Source: Clostridia bacterium
Lineage (GTDB): Bacteria; Bacillota; Clostridia; Acetivibrionales; DSM-2933
DNA length: 64,000 bases
NCBI GenBank assembly: GCA_026416815.1
Contig: JAOAEJ010000062.1
Coordinates: forward strand, 1-64,000
Direction of reading: 5' to 3'
Part shown: positions 17,565-26,372 of the stretch, one piece after another
How positions within the stretch are numbered: position 1 is the first letter of the stretch
Layout of the letters: each line of letters starts with the position of its first letter
Position numbers and translations under genes: made by a program
Notes under the pieces: model-generated
Databases searched by the model: none
What the model saw: only the letters and a program-made list of their open reading frames with translations
What the model was told of the DNA's origin: nothing

Positions 17565-19682
17565 ATGAATTATAGCATGATTTGTCTAAAAACAACAGCA
17601 GAAGCTTTGAAGAAAACTTTTGTACTCCTTATTATTTTAAGTCTTGTACTAATTGTCAAGGTAAATTCCTACTCAGAAGAAGCTCAAGAGGATTTTGTGG
17701 ATTTAACTTTTACCATTGGATCAAAATCTTATTACTCTAAGACAGTTAAACAAGACTTAAACGTTGCTCCGTTTATTGAAAAGGGTTCCACTATGGTTCC
17801 GTTTAGTGCTATATTTAAGGAATTAGGATATGAAATTCAGTGGAATAGCACAGATTCATCAATCATTGCTATCCGTGGTGATAATGCTATAAAGCTTCAG
17901 TTAAACAACAAGATAGCTTATATTAACGGCGTAATGAAGGAAATGTCGGTATCCCCCAAGGTTATAACAGGGACTACCGTTGTACCCCTTGCCTTTGTAT
18001 CAGAAAACTGTGGAGCAAAAATTGTATGGGATGGTGCAACAAAAACCATACATATAACCAGAGTAGGCAAGCTCGATACGGGAAGCGTTATGTTTTATGA
18101 GAAAGCAAAAACCAAGTCAGCAGTAACTAACGTGTACCTTTATGATGGTCAAGAGGTTAAATTGTTCCCTATCGAGAATAAGGAAATAGTAAACTGGTAC
18201 TCCTATAAAGGTTCAGTATTACTAACAATGTTTGATAAAACTAAGAATAACAATAATTTTGCTATATTCAGAAATAATGAATTTCAGGTATTAATAGATG
18301 ATTTTGATATTAAGGATACCTTTGAATTTAATGATAATCTAATTATACACGGATATGACAGAAGCCAGAAGATAAATACCCTCTACAGGTTTGACGGCAA
18401 CGAGCTTATCTTGATAGCCGATAACTTCTATGTCGGAAAGCGCTTTATTTTCAAGGACAAACTTGTAATAAACAAATATGATAACTCAAGAAACTATACA
18501 TTGTTAGCGTTTGACAAAAATTCATGGACACCAGGCACTATTAGTAACGGCTTCATAATACAAAACAGTATCATAACAGAAAATGTTTTATATATGACCG
18601 GTGTTTGGCAGTCCGGTTCTAAAAAACCCTTTACTTCTTACGATGGAAATAGTATTTACGGCTCAAGTTTTGTAGTTTTACACCCTGATATTACAATCGA
18701 CCTGAATAAAATTGCTGTTCACAATGGCAAACTGTATGCAATAATAGGAGGGCAGCTAAAGACAATTGAGAATAACCAATTAGTAGATGTTTTATTCCCC
18801 TTTGCCGATGTTTACCTTAAATACACCGTAGGCAACTTAAAGTCGTTTAACAATGAATTATTTATAGCAGTTTCCAGTGTTCAGTTTGTTGACTACTATA
18901 GTAAACCTATAAGCAAGAAAATTGAAGGGGTAACTCCTACACTTCCTGCGGTGATAAAGTTTACCGATGTTAAAAACTCTTCAAACCTATTAAATAAATT
19001 TCAGCTTACCGAGTTCAGGCTGGAAAACAACAGGCTCATAATGCTTGGTACCGATAAGGTGGAAAACGACGCTACATTGTACATATATGATGGCAACTAC
19101 AGCCTTGCAAAAGCGTTGGATATATCCGGCATAAAGAATAGCCTGTCTTTGGGCGATAAGATATTTTTGGATGTCAAAGATAAAGACAGAATAACTAATA
19201 CTGCCAGGAATACAATGCTCATCTATAGCAATAATGAGATAAAAAATCTTGTCCTGGGCATGGATACAAAAAAATGGTCGGTAGTAGGATCAAGCTTGAT
19301 TTTTGCAGGCTATGAAAGTGACATTAAAAAGAACAAGCTATATTCTTACGGTGATATGTTCAATGAGCTGCTAAGCAATTTTGAGGTTAAATACTGGAAT
19401 ATGGTTTTGGAAAAATTATTTGTAAATGGTAGTAATCCCGATAATAACAAGCTTTCTTTATATAAGTTTGTCGATTATAATATGGAAAGCTTAAGAGATA
19501 ATATTGAGGTTATCCAGATTATTAAAGCTAAGGGAGATTACTACCTTGTATACGCTACTGAGCGTGATAGTAGCTCACCTTTCAAGGGCAAGAAAATAAT
19601 TTATGTGTATAATGATAGTAATAAGTCATTTGTTGAAATGAAAGTAGACATAGAGATGGCTGATATGATTTTTATGCAGTAA
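17565..19682 (+). CDS. Secreted stalk-domain protein B (paralogue of A)
   Basis: 705 residues, co-linear with the preceding gene from the export signal to the last residues (IEVIQIIKAKGDYYLVYATE, MADMIFMQ). The stalk domain carries STMVPFSAIFKELGYEIQWN and GTTVVPLAFVSENCGAKIVWD. The propeller-like part is equally conserved (TKNNNNFAIFR, DFDIKDTFEFNDNLIIHGYD). The most divergent stretch is around residues 445-475. AAAAGGGGGAAG just upstream sets the ATG at 17565. Role unknown; tandem copies suggest partner proteins or diversified binding. Confidence 0.82.
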   Translation: MNYSMICLKTTAEALKKTFVLLIILSLVLIVKVNSYSEEAQEDFVDLTFTIGSKSYYSKTVKQDLNVAPFIEKGSTMVPFSAIFKELGYEIQWNSTDSSIIAIRGDNAIKLQLNNKIAYINGVMKEMSVSPKVITGTTVVPLAFVSENCGAKIVWDGATKTIHITRVGKLDTGSVMFYEKAKTKSAVTNVYLYDGQEVKLFPIENKEIVNWYSYKGSVLLTMFDKTKNNNNFAIFRNNEFQVLIDDFDIKDTFEFNDNLIIHGYDRSQKINTLYRFDGNELILIADNFYVGKRFIFKDKLVINKYDNSRNYTLLAFDKNSWTPGTISNGFIIQNSIITENVLYMTGVWQSGSKKPFTSYDGNSIYGSSFVVLHPDITIDLNKIAVHNGKLYAIIGGQLKTIENNQLVDVLFPFADVYLKYTVGNLKSFNNELFIAVSSVQFVDYYSKPISKKIEGVTPTLPAVIKFTDVKNSSNLLNKFQLTEFRLENNRLIMLGTDKVENDATLYIYDGNYSLAKALDISGIKNSLSLGDKIFLDVKDKDRITNTARNTMLIYSNNEIKNLVLGMDTKKWSVVGSSLIFAGYESDIKKNKLYSYGDMFNELLSNFEVKYWNMVLEKLFVNGSNPDNNKLSLYKFVDYNMESLRDNIEVIQIIKAKGDYYLVYATERDSSSPFKGKKIIYVYNDSNKSFVEMKVDIEMADMIFMQ

Positions 19683-19688
19683 AAATGA

Positions 19689-19720
19689 GGGCCTGTGGAT
19701 AGAAATATCTACAGGCCTTC
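19689..19720 (+). terminator. Terminator between convergent genes
   Basis: GGCCTGTGGATA (19690-19701) pairs with TATCTACAGGCC (19706-19717) around GAAA. The T content after it is modest (TTCTAATATT). It lies between stalk gene B and the convergent GH13 gene and may serve both strands. Confidence 0.75.
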
Positions 19721-19747
19721 TAATATTAAAGTAAAATTAAAAAGGGA

Positions 19748-21505
19748 TTATCGAATAAGTAGTACTGTTCCGCTAAAGGCGGGTAGTACTAGGGTGACTT
19801 TCGAATTTACAACTTTATAAAACCTATTCTCAAGAAGTTCTTCCACTGATTCGTTATATGTATCTACTTGTATGTCTACCTGCTGAGAAATACCATTATT
19901 ATTGATTGCAATGATCAATTTTGAACTACTATTTTGACGAGAGTATATATATAAATTCCTATCAGGATCGATGAATTCCGTAATGTAGCTCCCAAGCATT
20001 AGAGGCATATACTGCTTTCTAATTGAAATAAGTTTTTTATAATATTGGAAGATATCGCAGGTAAATTCGTTATCTTTCCATACCATTGGACTTCTATTCT
20101 CACTGGAACTTACTCCAGACATTCCCTTTTCACAACCGTAATAAATAGAGGGTATGCCAATATGAGTCATCTGAAATAAAGCAGCCAATTTTAACTTTCT
20201 AATATCTCCGTCACATTCAGACAAAAACCTTGGGACATCATGACTGTCCAGGAGGTTCATTTGTGCAAGTTGCATGTTTTTCTTGTAGCGCATCCTAAGA
20301 TAATTAATCCTAGCAGCAAATCCTTCTGCACTTATTATACCTTTGGCGAAAAACTCAACACACGCCTTTCTGAAAAGGTAATTCATCGTAGAATCAAACT
20401 GATCGCCTTGCAGCCAAACATGTGCATTATGCCATGTCTCAGCTATAAGAAATATATCAGGATTTACCGATTTGACGGCTTTACGGAATTCTCTCCAGAA
20501 GCTCAGGTCAACCTCATCGGCTATATCAAGTCTCCAGCCATCGATATTAGCTTCCTTAATCCAGTAGATTGCTACATCAATCAAATACTTTTTAACCTCT
20601 TCATTACCTGTATTTAGCTTAGGCATTTTACTAATATAGGCAAAGCACTCATAATTGGGAGTATGTCCGCCTTGTAGAGGGAAATCCTTAATAAAAAACC
20701 AGTCTTTGTACCTGGAAGCTTCCCATTTTTCCAAGACATCTCTAAATGCAAAAAAGTCTGAGCCACAATGGTTCAGTACCCCGTCAAGTATCACTCTGAT
20801 ACCATTCTGATGGCATGCAGCAACAAGTTCTTTAAGAGATTGGTTATCACCAAAGCAAGGATCAATTGACAAATAATCTCTTGTGTCGTACTTATGGTAT
20901 GAGCTGGAGGTAAAAATGGGAGTCAGGTATATGCAATTAATCCCCAGGTCTACAAGATAGGGTATACTATCGGTTATACCTTTCAATGTTCCTGTTTGTA
21001 TATTGGTATCAAATCTTCCATGCCGAGTTACTTTATTCATATCCATATCAACTATATAATTTTTCGATGAGGCAAAGCTCAGGGGAAATATTTGATAAAT
21101 AACTGATTCTTTTGCCCAGGCTGGGACATCTGCGATGTCTTCCTTTCTAAGGTAATGAAACTCGTAGCCATATCCCATTGCTAAAAAATCATCTGCACTA
21201 AAAAAAGTATCCTCACAGAAGAAAAGCTGATTACTTTCGTCATGTAATGAAAAATAGTATCTTATTCGTTTTAAGTCTGTGGTTAGCTCACATTCAAAGT
21301 AGTCAAACAACAAATCGCTAGCAGTAACTTGCATATCCAGCTCATAGACTATAGGTGGGTCGTTTTTGCAAAATCTATCGCAATAGTGGAAAATACAGTT
21401 TTTTACATCTGACTTTTTAGTTCGAAGCCTTATTACAATAGTGTTTTCATTTATTGCGTGGCAGTATTCCGAGTAGGGAGAGTGGTATATGGCTTCAAGA
21501 AACAT
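19748..21505 (-). CDS. GH13 alpha-amylase family enzyme (cyclomaltodextrinase/neopullulanase-like)
   Basis: 585 residues. An N-terminal CBM34-like beta domain (about 1-125) precedes the (beta/alpha)8 GH13 barrel. Conserved regions seen are VILDGVLNHCG, DGWRLDIADEVD (nucleophile Asp), FLIAETWHNA (acid/base Glu) and LLDSHDVPRFL (third Asp). There is no signal peptide, so it should hydrolyse imported maltodextrins or cyclodextrins in the cytoplasm. The ATG at 21505 is favoured by TTGAGGTGAG; the GTG at 21514 is embedded in that site. It is divergent from an AraC regulator, mirroring the GH32 module 6 kb away. Confidence 0.88.
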   Translation of the reverse strand: MFLEAIYHSPYSEYCHAINENTIVIRLRTKKSDVKNCIFHYCDRFCKNDPPIVYELDMQVTASDLLFDYFECELTTDLKRIRYYFSLHDESNQLFFCEDTFFSADDFLAMGYGYEFHYLRKEDIADVPAWAKESVIYQIFPLSFASSKNYIVDMDMNKVTRHGRFDTNIQTGTLKGITDSIPYLVDLGINCIYLTPIFTSSSYHKYDTRDYLSIDPCFGDNQSLKELVAACHQNGIRVILDGVLNHCGSDFFAFRDVLEKWEASRYKDWFFIKDFPLQGGHTPNYECFAYISKMPKLNTGNEEVKKYLIDVAIYWIKEANIDGWRLDIADEVDLSFWREFRKAVKSVNPDIFLIAETWHNAHVWLQGDQFDSTMNYLFRKACVEFFAKGIISAEGFAARINYLRMRYKKNMQLAQMNLLDSHDVPRFLSECDGDIRKLKLAALFQMTHIGIPSIYYGCEKGMSGVSSSENRSPMVWKDNEFTCDIFQYYKKLISIRKQYMPLMLGSYITEFIDPDRNLYIYSRQNSSSKLIIAINNNGISQQVDIQVDTYNESVEELLENRFYKVVNSKVTLVLPAFSGTVLLIR

Positions 21506-21744
21506 TTTACTCACCTCAACAGTAATTTATTAAGTATTACATTCCAGTGACTTTTATTACTAATGTAACTCTTTCAGGTTATCAATAATTTACTACTTCA
21601 ATATAAACCTTGTTTCCGGAAAATACTCAAGTCTAACAGTTTCAATATTTTCTTTTATTATAAGCCTTCTATATGCATAAATATATTCAGAATACTATTT
21701 ATTCTTTCGAAATCTTATGATAGAATTAACATAAATGTATAGAA

Positions 21745-22653
21745 ATGAGTTGCATATATATGAATCAAAAGGTAAAGAAAATTAATATAGCATTGAAGGA
21801 ATTTTCTCCGGTTGTATTAAAAAGCTATTTTTTTACTAACGGTATGGATTTTCCCCAGGGATACAGATTTAACAAACGCTATGTATATGATTATGAGATT
21901 GAATATTTTACAGATAGTAACGGATCAATGCTTATTGATGACAAGCTTTATCCTATTCATAAAGGTGATGTTGCATTCAGAAGGCCCGGGCAAACAACAC
22001 AAGGGATAATGCAATACAATTGTTATCTTATTTGCTTTGATCTTATAGGTAACTCAAATAAAAATCATGATCTCTATGATTTTGCAAAAGAGCAGGAGTT
22101 TCAAAATTATTATATAAACCCTGTGCTTGAAGCTATCCCACCTGTTTTTCATCCACCTATTGGAGAAAAATACCATTATCTTTTTGAGGGATTGCTGAAG
22201 GAGTTTATAAATCCGGGAGAGGCCTCTCCTCTTATGCTCAAATCATATATATTGCAGCTTTTAGCCCAGTTGCATGTTGATGTACACAACCCTCTTACCA
22301 GTGATGCGGTACCTTTATCTCCACATTATTCAACTATTAAAAGGGTTGTGGAATACATAAGGAAGAACCTGAGCAACAAAATTTCACTCAATATACTGGC
22401 TCAAGTGGCTGACCTAAGTCCTAATCATTTTCATAAGATTTTTAGCGAGACACTTGATATTACGCCGAATGAATTTATTACAAAACTAAGGCTTGAAAAA
22501 GCAAAGGAGCTTCTTGTTAAGACTAATCTACCTATTGCAGAGATAGCAGTACAGTGTGGATTTGAAAACACTCCATATTTTAGCTCTGTCTTTAAAAAGC
22601 AATTAAATACACCTCCGGGAGAATTTCGGAAAAGTCACAGTTACCTGGGGTAA
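21745..22653 (+). CDS. AraC-family regulator beside the GH13 gene
   Basis: About 302 residues. A cupin-like N-terminal domain (YEIEYFTDSNGSMLIDDKLY, IHKGDVAFRRPGQTTQG) and a C-terminal AraC DNA-binding domain (NKISLNILAQVADLSPNHFH and LPIAEIAVQCGFENTPYFSS, both helix-turn-helix). It is divergent from the GH13 enzyme with a 239-base gap and is the likely local regulator. The start is uncertain: the ATG at 21745 and one at 21760 (MNQKVKKI) both have weak ribosome sites. Confidence 0.85.
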   Translation: MSCIYMNQKVKKINIALKEFSPVVLKSYFFTNGMDFPQGYRFNKRYVYDYEIEYFTDSNGSMLIDDKLYPIHKGDVAFRRPGQTTQGIMQYNCYLICFDLIGNSNKNHDLYDFAKEQEFQNYYINPVLEAIPPVFHPPIGEKYHYLFEGLLKEFINPGEASPLMLKSYILQLLAQLHVDVHNPLTSDAVPLSPHYSTIKRVVEYIRKNLSNKISLNILAQVADLSPNHFHKIFSETLDITPNEFITKLRLEKAKELLVKTNLPIAEIAVQCGFENTPYFSSVFKKQLNTPPGEFRKSHSYLG

Positions 22654-22679
22654 TGCTGACCAGTTAGTAAAAGCGAGGG

Positions 22680-22714
22680 AGAAGGTCTCCATCCATCCTG
22701 TTACGGGACCTTCT
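22680..22714 (+). terminator. Stem-loop after the AraC gene
   Basis: AGAAGGTC (22680-22687) pairs with GACCTTCT (22707-22714). No U-tract follows. It precedes a second, more terminator-like hairpin at 22751. Confidence 0.45.
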
Positions 22715-22750
22715 ATAGGAAATATAGAATCTAAAACTCCAAAAATTATT

Positions 22751-22779
22751 AAAGGGTATTTTATTTTAATACCCTTTTT
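22751..22779. terminator. Terminator overlapping the aldehyde dehydrogenase stop codon
   Basis: AAAGGGTATT (22751-22760) pairs with AATACCCTTT (22768-22777), followed by TTAAC on the plus strand. The minus-strand stop codon of the aldehyde dehydrogenase (22761-22763) lies in the loop, so the gene's last codons are part of the hairpin. It probably serves both convergent units. Confidence 0.65.
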
Positions 22780-24131
22780 AACAGTCTTAATTTATTTTTA
22801 TAGGGCGGATACCTTAGTGGTATATCCAAAAGATTTGATTTCTTTAAAATGCTTTTCTTATGCGAAAAAGCCTCGAAGCTCATTTTGCCATGGTAAGCGC
22901 CCAGACCACTGTTTCCAACACCTCCAAAGGGAAGGTGGGGAGTGGCAAGGTGAATAATGGTATCATTAATACAGCCGCCGCCGAAGGAAATATCCCTTAA
23001 AACTATTTTTTGATTCCTTTTATTATTGGAAAAGAAATAAAGGGCTAAGGGTTTTGGGTTATCGTTGACCGTAGTTATGACCTCCGATAAGTTATCATAT
23101 TCAAGAACGGGGAGTATAGGGCCGAATATTTCATCCTGCATGATGTCGTCGTCCCATGTTATGCCGTCTATTACCGTAGGTGCTATATAGAGGCTTTTTT
23201 CATCAGTATACCCACCTGTGATAATATTTCCCTTATTCAAAAAGCCTTTAAGCCGTTTGAAATGTCTTTGATTTATAACTCTCACATAATCAGGACTTTT
23301 CAGGGGATTCTCACCATAAAACTGCTTTATGTATTTTCCAATATGAGTAACCAAATCTTTTTTTACATCTTTATGGACTAGTAAATAGTCGGGTGCTACA
23401 CAGGTTTGACCGCAGTTAATAAACTTGCCCCAGGTAATTCTTCTTGCTGCTAGGTCGATATCCACTTCCCGGTCAACAATGCAGGGACTTTTACCGCCAA
23501 GCTCCAGAGTTACTGGGGTGAGATGCTTTGCTGCAGCTTGCATTACTATTCTCCCTACAGGTACACTTCCGGTAAAGAATATATAATCAAATTGCTCTTC
23601 AAGAAGCGATTTGCTGACTTCATTATCTCCCTGTACAACAGCAATATATTGCTCATCAAAATATCGGGCAATTATTCTTGATAAGAGCTCGGAAGTATGG
23701 GGTGAATATTCTGAGGGCTTCACAACAGCGCAATTTCCTGCAGCTATGGAGCCTACCAGCGGTGCAATAGCAAGCTGAAAAGGATAGTTCCACGGGGCTA
23801 TAATAAGTGAAACACCATAGGGCTCGGAGTATATAAAGCTGGATGATGGAAAATGAGTAATAGGTGTCCTAACTCTTTGGGGCTTTATCCATTTACGCAG
23901 GTGCTTAACCACATAATTGATCTCATCCAACAGTATCCCGACTTCTGTAGCATAAGCTTCAAAACCTGATTTATTTAAGTCTTTTTTTAGTGCGGCAAGG
24001 ATTTCGTCCTGATGGCTGTTTATGGCGCGCTTTAAGGTATTAAGCTTCTCAGTGCGGAAATCTATATCCTTAGTAATACCTGTGAGAAAATACTCTCTTT
24101 GCTTTTTTAGAATATTCTTAACGTCTAACAT
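22761..24131 (-). CDS. Aldehyde dehydrogenase, class 3/YwdH type
   Basis: 456 residues. The NAD(P)-dependent aldehyde dehydrogenase signature includes VTLELGGKSPCIVD (general base Glu), INCGQTCVAPDY (catalytic Cys), DEIFGPILPVLEYD and LPFGGVGNSGLGAYHGK. The short N-terminus and length fit the class 3/fatty aldehyde branch. It would oxidise medium- or long-chain or aromatic aldehydes to acids. The ATG at 24131 is set by GGAGG at six bases; a longer frame to 24188 has no site. The basic C-terminus has no obvious membrane helix. Confidence 0.9.
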   Translation of the reverse strand: MLDVKNILKKQREYFLTGITKDIDFRTEKLNTLKRAINSHQDEILAALKKDLNKSGFEAYATEVGILLDEINYVVKHLRKWIKPQRVRTPITHFPSSSFIYSEPYGVSLIIAPWNYPFQLAIAPLVGSIAAGNCAVVKPSEYSPHTSELLSRIIARYFDEQYIAVVQGDNEVSKSLLEEQFDYIFFTGSVPVGRIVMQAAAKHLTPVTLELGGKSPCIVDREVDIDLAARRITWGKFINCGQTCVAPDYLLVHKDVKKDLVTHIGKYIKQFYGENPLKSPDYVRVINQRHFKRLKGFLNKGNIITGGYTDEKSLYIAPTVIDGITWDDDIMQDEIFGPILPVLEYDNLSEVITTVNDNPKPLALYFFSNNKRNQKIVLRDISFGGGCINDTIIHLATPHLPFGGVGNSGLGAYHGKMSFEAFSHKKSILKKSNLLDIPLRYPPYKNKLRLLKRVLK

Positions 24132-24207
24132 TAAAAGCCTCCAATCAAAAGTAAGGTCAAAAGCCTGCAGGCAAATAATACATAACACTTAATCGCAACA
24201 GGAAATG

Positions 24208-24411
24208 CTAGTCTTTCTTATTAAGGGGCTTTTTATTGCCTTCCTTATCTACAACTACAATGGAGTCGAGAGTAGATTGAAGGTTACCTCGAAAGGCCTT
24301 AATGTATTCCTGTCTTAATATCTGCTGCTCGTTTTTTTCCTCAGCAGTAAGGCCTACGGTTTTTGATTTTTTTGATAATTCATTTATTCTGTTGATTTTA
24401 GTTTGATCCAT
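24208..24411 (-). CDS. ynzC: DUF896/YnzC-family small protein
   Basis: 67 residues. INRINELSKKSKTVGLTAEE and QQILRQEYIKAFRGNL are the helix-hairpin pattern of the DUF896 (YnzC/YneJ) family of small cytoplasmic Firmicute proteins. AAGGAAGGG sits before the ATG at 24411. It lies 76 bases upstream of the aldehyde dehydrogenase on the same strand. Its role is not established. Confidence 0.88.
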   Translation of the reverse strand: MDQTKINRINELSKKSKTVGLTAEEKNEQQILRQEYIKAFRGNLQSTLDSIVVVDKEGNKKPLNKKD

Positions 24412-24674
24412 AGTTATCCCTTCCTTGTAAAAGCTATTGTTAGAAAGATAAAAATAGAAGGAGGTATAAACTAAATAACTGCTTATTATAATACAATTAT
24501 TATTGACCGAACGACCTTCTAGTCTAAATCTTTTACAGTACTGAGCAAGTATTATGCTCAAGCATTTTGATTTTATAACACTTTTTATCAGCTTTCAACG
24601 CTATTTGGTATAAAAAAATTTTGTATTAGATGTACAAATGGAACAAAAATTAATTTAATAGCGTCTAACAATAT

Positions 24675-24728
24675 AAATTGCAAAAAAGAATCTACAACGA
24701 AGTTCTCCCTAAATCTTTTTTGCAATTT
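24675..24728. repeat. 15-bp perfect inverted repeat
   Basis: AAATTGCAAAAAAGA (24675-24689) is the exact reverse complement of TCTTTTTTGCAATTT (24714-24728), with a 24-base loop. It lies in the 446-base spacer between divergent genes (24412-24857), where no coding sequence is supported. Confidence 0.85.
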
Positions 24729-24743
24729 GTTAACTTAAGTTAT

Positions 24744-24786
24744 ATTGCGATAATCAAATTTTTCCTTGTAATATCATTATCGCAAT
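24744..24786. repeat. 11-bp perfect inverted repeat
   Basis: ATTGCGATAAT (24744-24754) pairs with ATTATCGCAAT (24776-24786), 16 bases after the previous inverted repeat. The two together form a double hairpin upstream of the lipoprotein gene. Confidence 0.8.
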
Positions 24787-24857
24787 TTATATAGTAGCCG
24801 ATGAGATTATATAGTTTTATCAGGATGTGTATAATAAAAGAGATGGAGGCGTACACG

Positions 24858-25547
24858 ATGAAGAAATTTGCAATTATACTAATTTTAGTTTGCACTCTTA
24901 TGGCAGGTGCAACAGCGTGTAATGGTGGAGGAGCAAACGATACAGGAACAGGGAGCGAAAAAAGCGCCGATGTAGTTAAGAAGCCCGATTATAGCAAGGA
25001 ACTTTTAAAAATGTTTCCTGATAAGGTGGGTACGGAATGGATTTATAGCGGCTTTGCAGAGTATGGACACCAAATGACGCTTGATGAACGAAGCAAAGTA
25101 GCAAATAAGGGTTATGAAATTAAAATATCGGGTAATATCTTCGATATGTCAGACGGGGAGGCAAAGGGAGACTTTAGCCTGGCGCTTAAATATGTTTTTA
25201 GTGATGAAGCAGTTAAGGAAATAGTAGAAAAGGGCGAGAAGCTTCCCCACAAAATTAAGGAGTTTGAAATTCTAAGAGGGCCTTTGAAGTTAGGAAATTC
25301 CTGGACTCAGAATGTAATTATAAACGGTAAGGAAACTGAACTCAAGGCAGAAATACTTGAAGACACTGTTGAAAAAGATTCAAACAAAAGGGTTATAAAA
25401 GTCAGGTATACGGCTAAGGTTGATGGTATGCCTGACGGCATTTATAAAGAAACAAGGACATTCAAAGAAGGAGCTGGATTAGTACACTTTGAAAATACAT
25501 TTGATCAGAATATTGAATTTATCTACAGCTTATATAAGATAAATTGA
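24858..25547 (+). CDS. Lipoprotein of unknown function
   Basis: 229 residues. The signal peptide MKKFAIILILVCTLMAGATAC ends in lipobox ATAC, followed by a Gly/Asp/Ser-rich linker. The mature part (LLKMFPDKVGTEWIYSGFAE, LKLGNSWTQNVIINGKETEL, RTFKEGAGLVHFENTF) is a beta-rich domain resembling small Clostridium/Bacillus lipoproteins with no assigned role. The ATG at 24858 is set by GGAGG eight bases upstream. A double hairpin lies in the leader region. It is probably a monocistronic gene, as a terminator follows. Confidence 0.8.
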   Translation: MKKFAIILILVCTLMAGATACNGGGANDTGTGSEKSADVVKKPDYSKELLKMFPDKVGTEWIYSGFAEYGHQMTLDERSKVANKGYEIKISGNIFDMSDGEAKGDFSLALKYVFSDEAVKEIVEKGEKLPHKIKEFEILRGPLKLGNSWTQNVIINGKETELKAEILEDTVEKDSNKRVIKVRYTAKVDGMPDGIYKETRTFKEGAGLVHFENTFDQNIEFIYSLYKIN

Positions 25548-25577
25548 CATAACGTAATAAAAAGCATAATAATATAA

Positions 25578-25624
25578 AAACCGGTATTTCTAAAGATGAA
25601 AGGCTTTAGAAATACCGATTTTAT
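25578..25624. terminator. Bidirectional terminator between convergent genes
   Basis: CGGTATTTCTAAAG (25582-25595) pairs perfectly with CTTTAGAAATACCG (25604-25617). ATTTTATTT follows on the plus strand, and the complement of AAAAACC gives a T run on the minus strand. It serves both the lipoprotein gene and gatD. Confidence 0.9.
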
Positions 25625-26371
25625 TTATCCTACTACTCTTTTAATCATAGAGTTTCTTGCAAGTTCCTCAAAGTCGTCATTGAGTGGTTGCAGAGAAACA
25701 AAATCCTTATACTTTTGCTTCAGGGCTAGAGTTATGAGGTGGTCTGTAAGTGCAGGATTCTTAGGCAGCAGACTACCGTGGGAATAGGAACAGTATACAT
25801 TTTTATAAATTGCTCCTTCATACATGTCTTCACCGTTGTTGCCATAACCCTTTATAACCTTACCTAGGGGCTTTAATTCCGGACCTAGGTAAGTCCTTCC
25901 TGAGTGGTTTTCAAATCCTACTATTTTGCCGTCAAAGTTATCGGATTTCAGAAAATCACACTCAAAGACTACATTCCCGATCATTCGCTTTTCACCACCG
26001 ATTGTCCAGAGGTCTAAAGCTCCAAGGAATTCAATCTCCTTACCATCCCAGGTTTTGTAGTATTTCCCGAGAAGTTGGTATCCTCCACAGATACATAGAA
26101 ATACCTTGTTGTTTTCGATAGCGGATTTTATTTCATTTCCTTTGATATTGAGCACATCATCCTGTATGATTTGCTGCTCATAGTCCTGGCCGCCGCCCAA
26201 GAAGATTATATCATACCTTTCAGAGTCAAATGCGTCCCCAAGAGTTATATTGTCGATATTCACATTAATTCCGCGCCACTCACAGCGTTTTTTTAGTGCA
26301 ATAATATTTCCTCTATCACCGTACAAATTCAATAAATCGGGATACAGATGGCATATACTTATATCATACAT
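25625..26371 (-). CDS. gatD: Lipid II isoglutaminyl synthase, glutaminase subunit GatD
   Basis: 248 residues. A class I glutamine amidotransferase of the CobB/CobQ type: YDISICHLYPDLLNLYGDRG start, oxyanion region GGGQDYEQ, nucleophile Cys95 in CICGGYQLLG, and a late His in YSHGSLLPKNP. GatD supplies ammonia to MurT, which amidates the D-Glu of the lipid II stem peptide. The gene starts one base after the murT stop, so they form a tight two-gene operon. Length is normal for the family. Confidence 0.93.
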   Translation of the reverse strand: MYDISICHLYPDLLNLYGDRGNIIALKKRCEWRGINVNIDNITLGDAFDSERYDIIFLGGGQDYEQQIIQDDVLNIKGNEIKSAIENNKVFLCICGGYQLLGKYYKTWDGKEIEFLGALDLWTIGGEKRMIGNVVFECDFLKSDNFDGKIVGFENHSGRTYLGPELKPLGKVIKGYGNNGEDMYEGAIYKNVYCSYSHGSLLPKNPALTDHLITLALKQKYKDFVSLQPLNDDFEELARNSMIKRVVG

Positions 26372-26372
26372 A

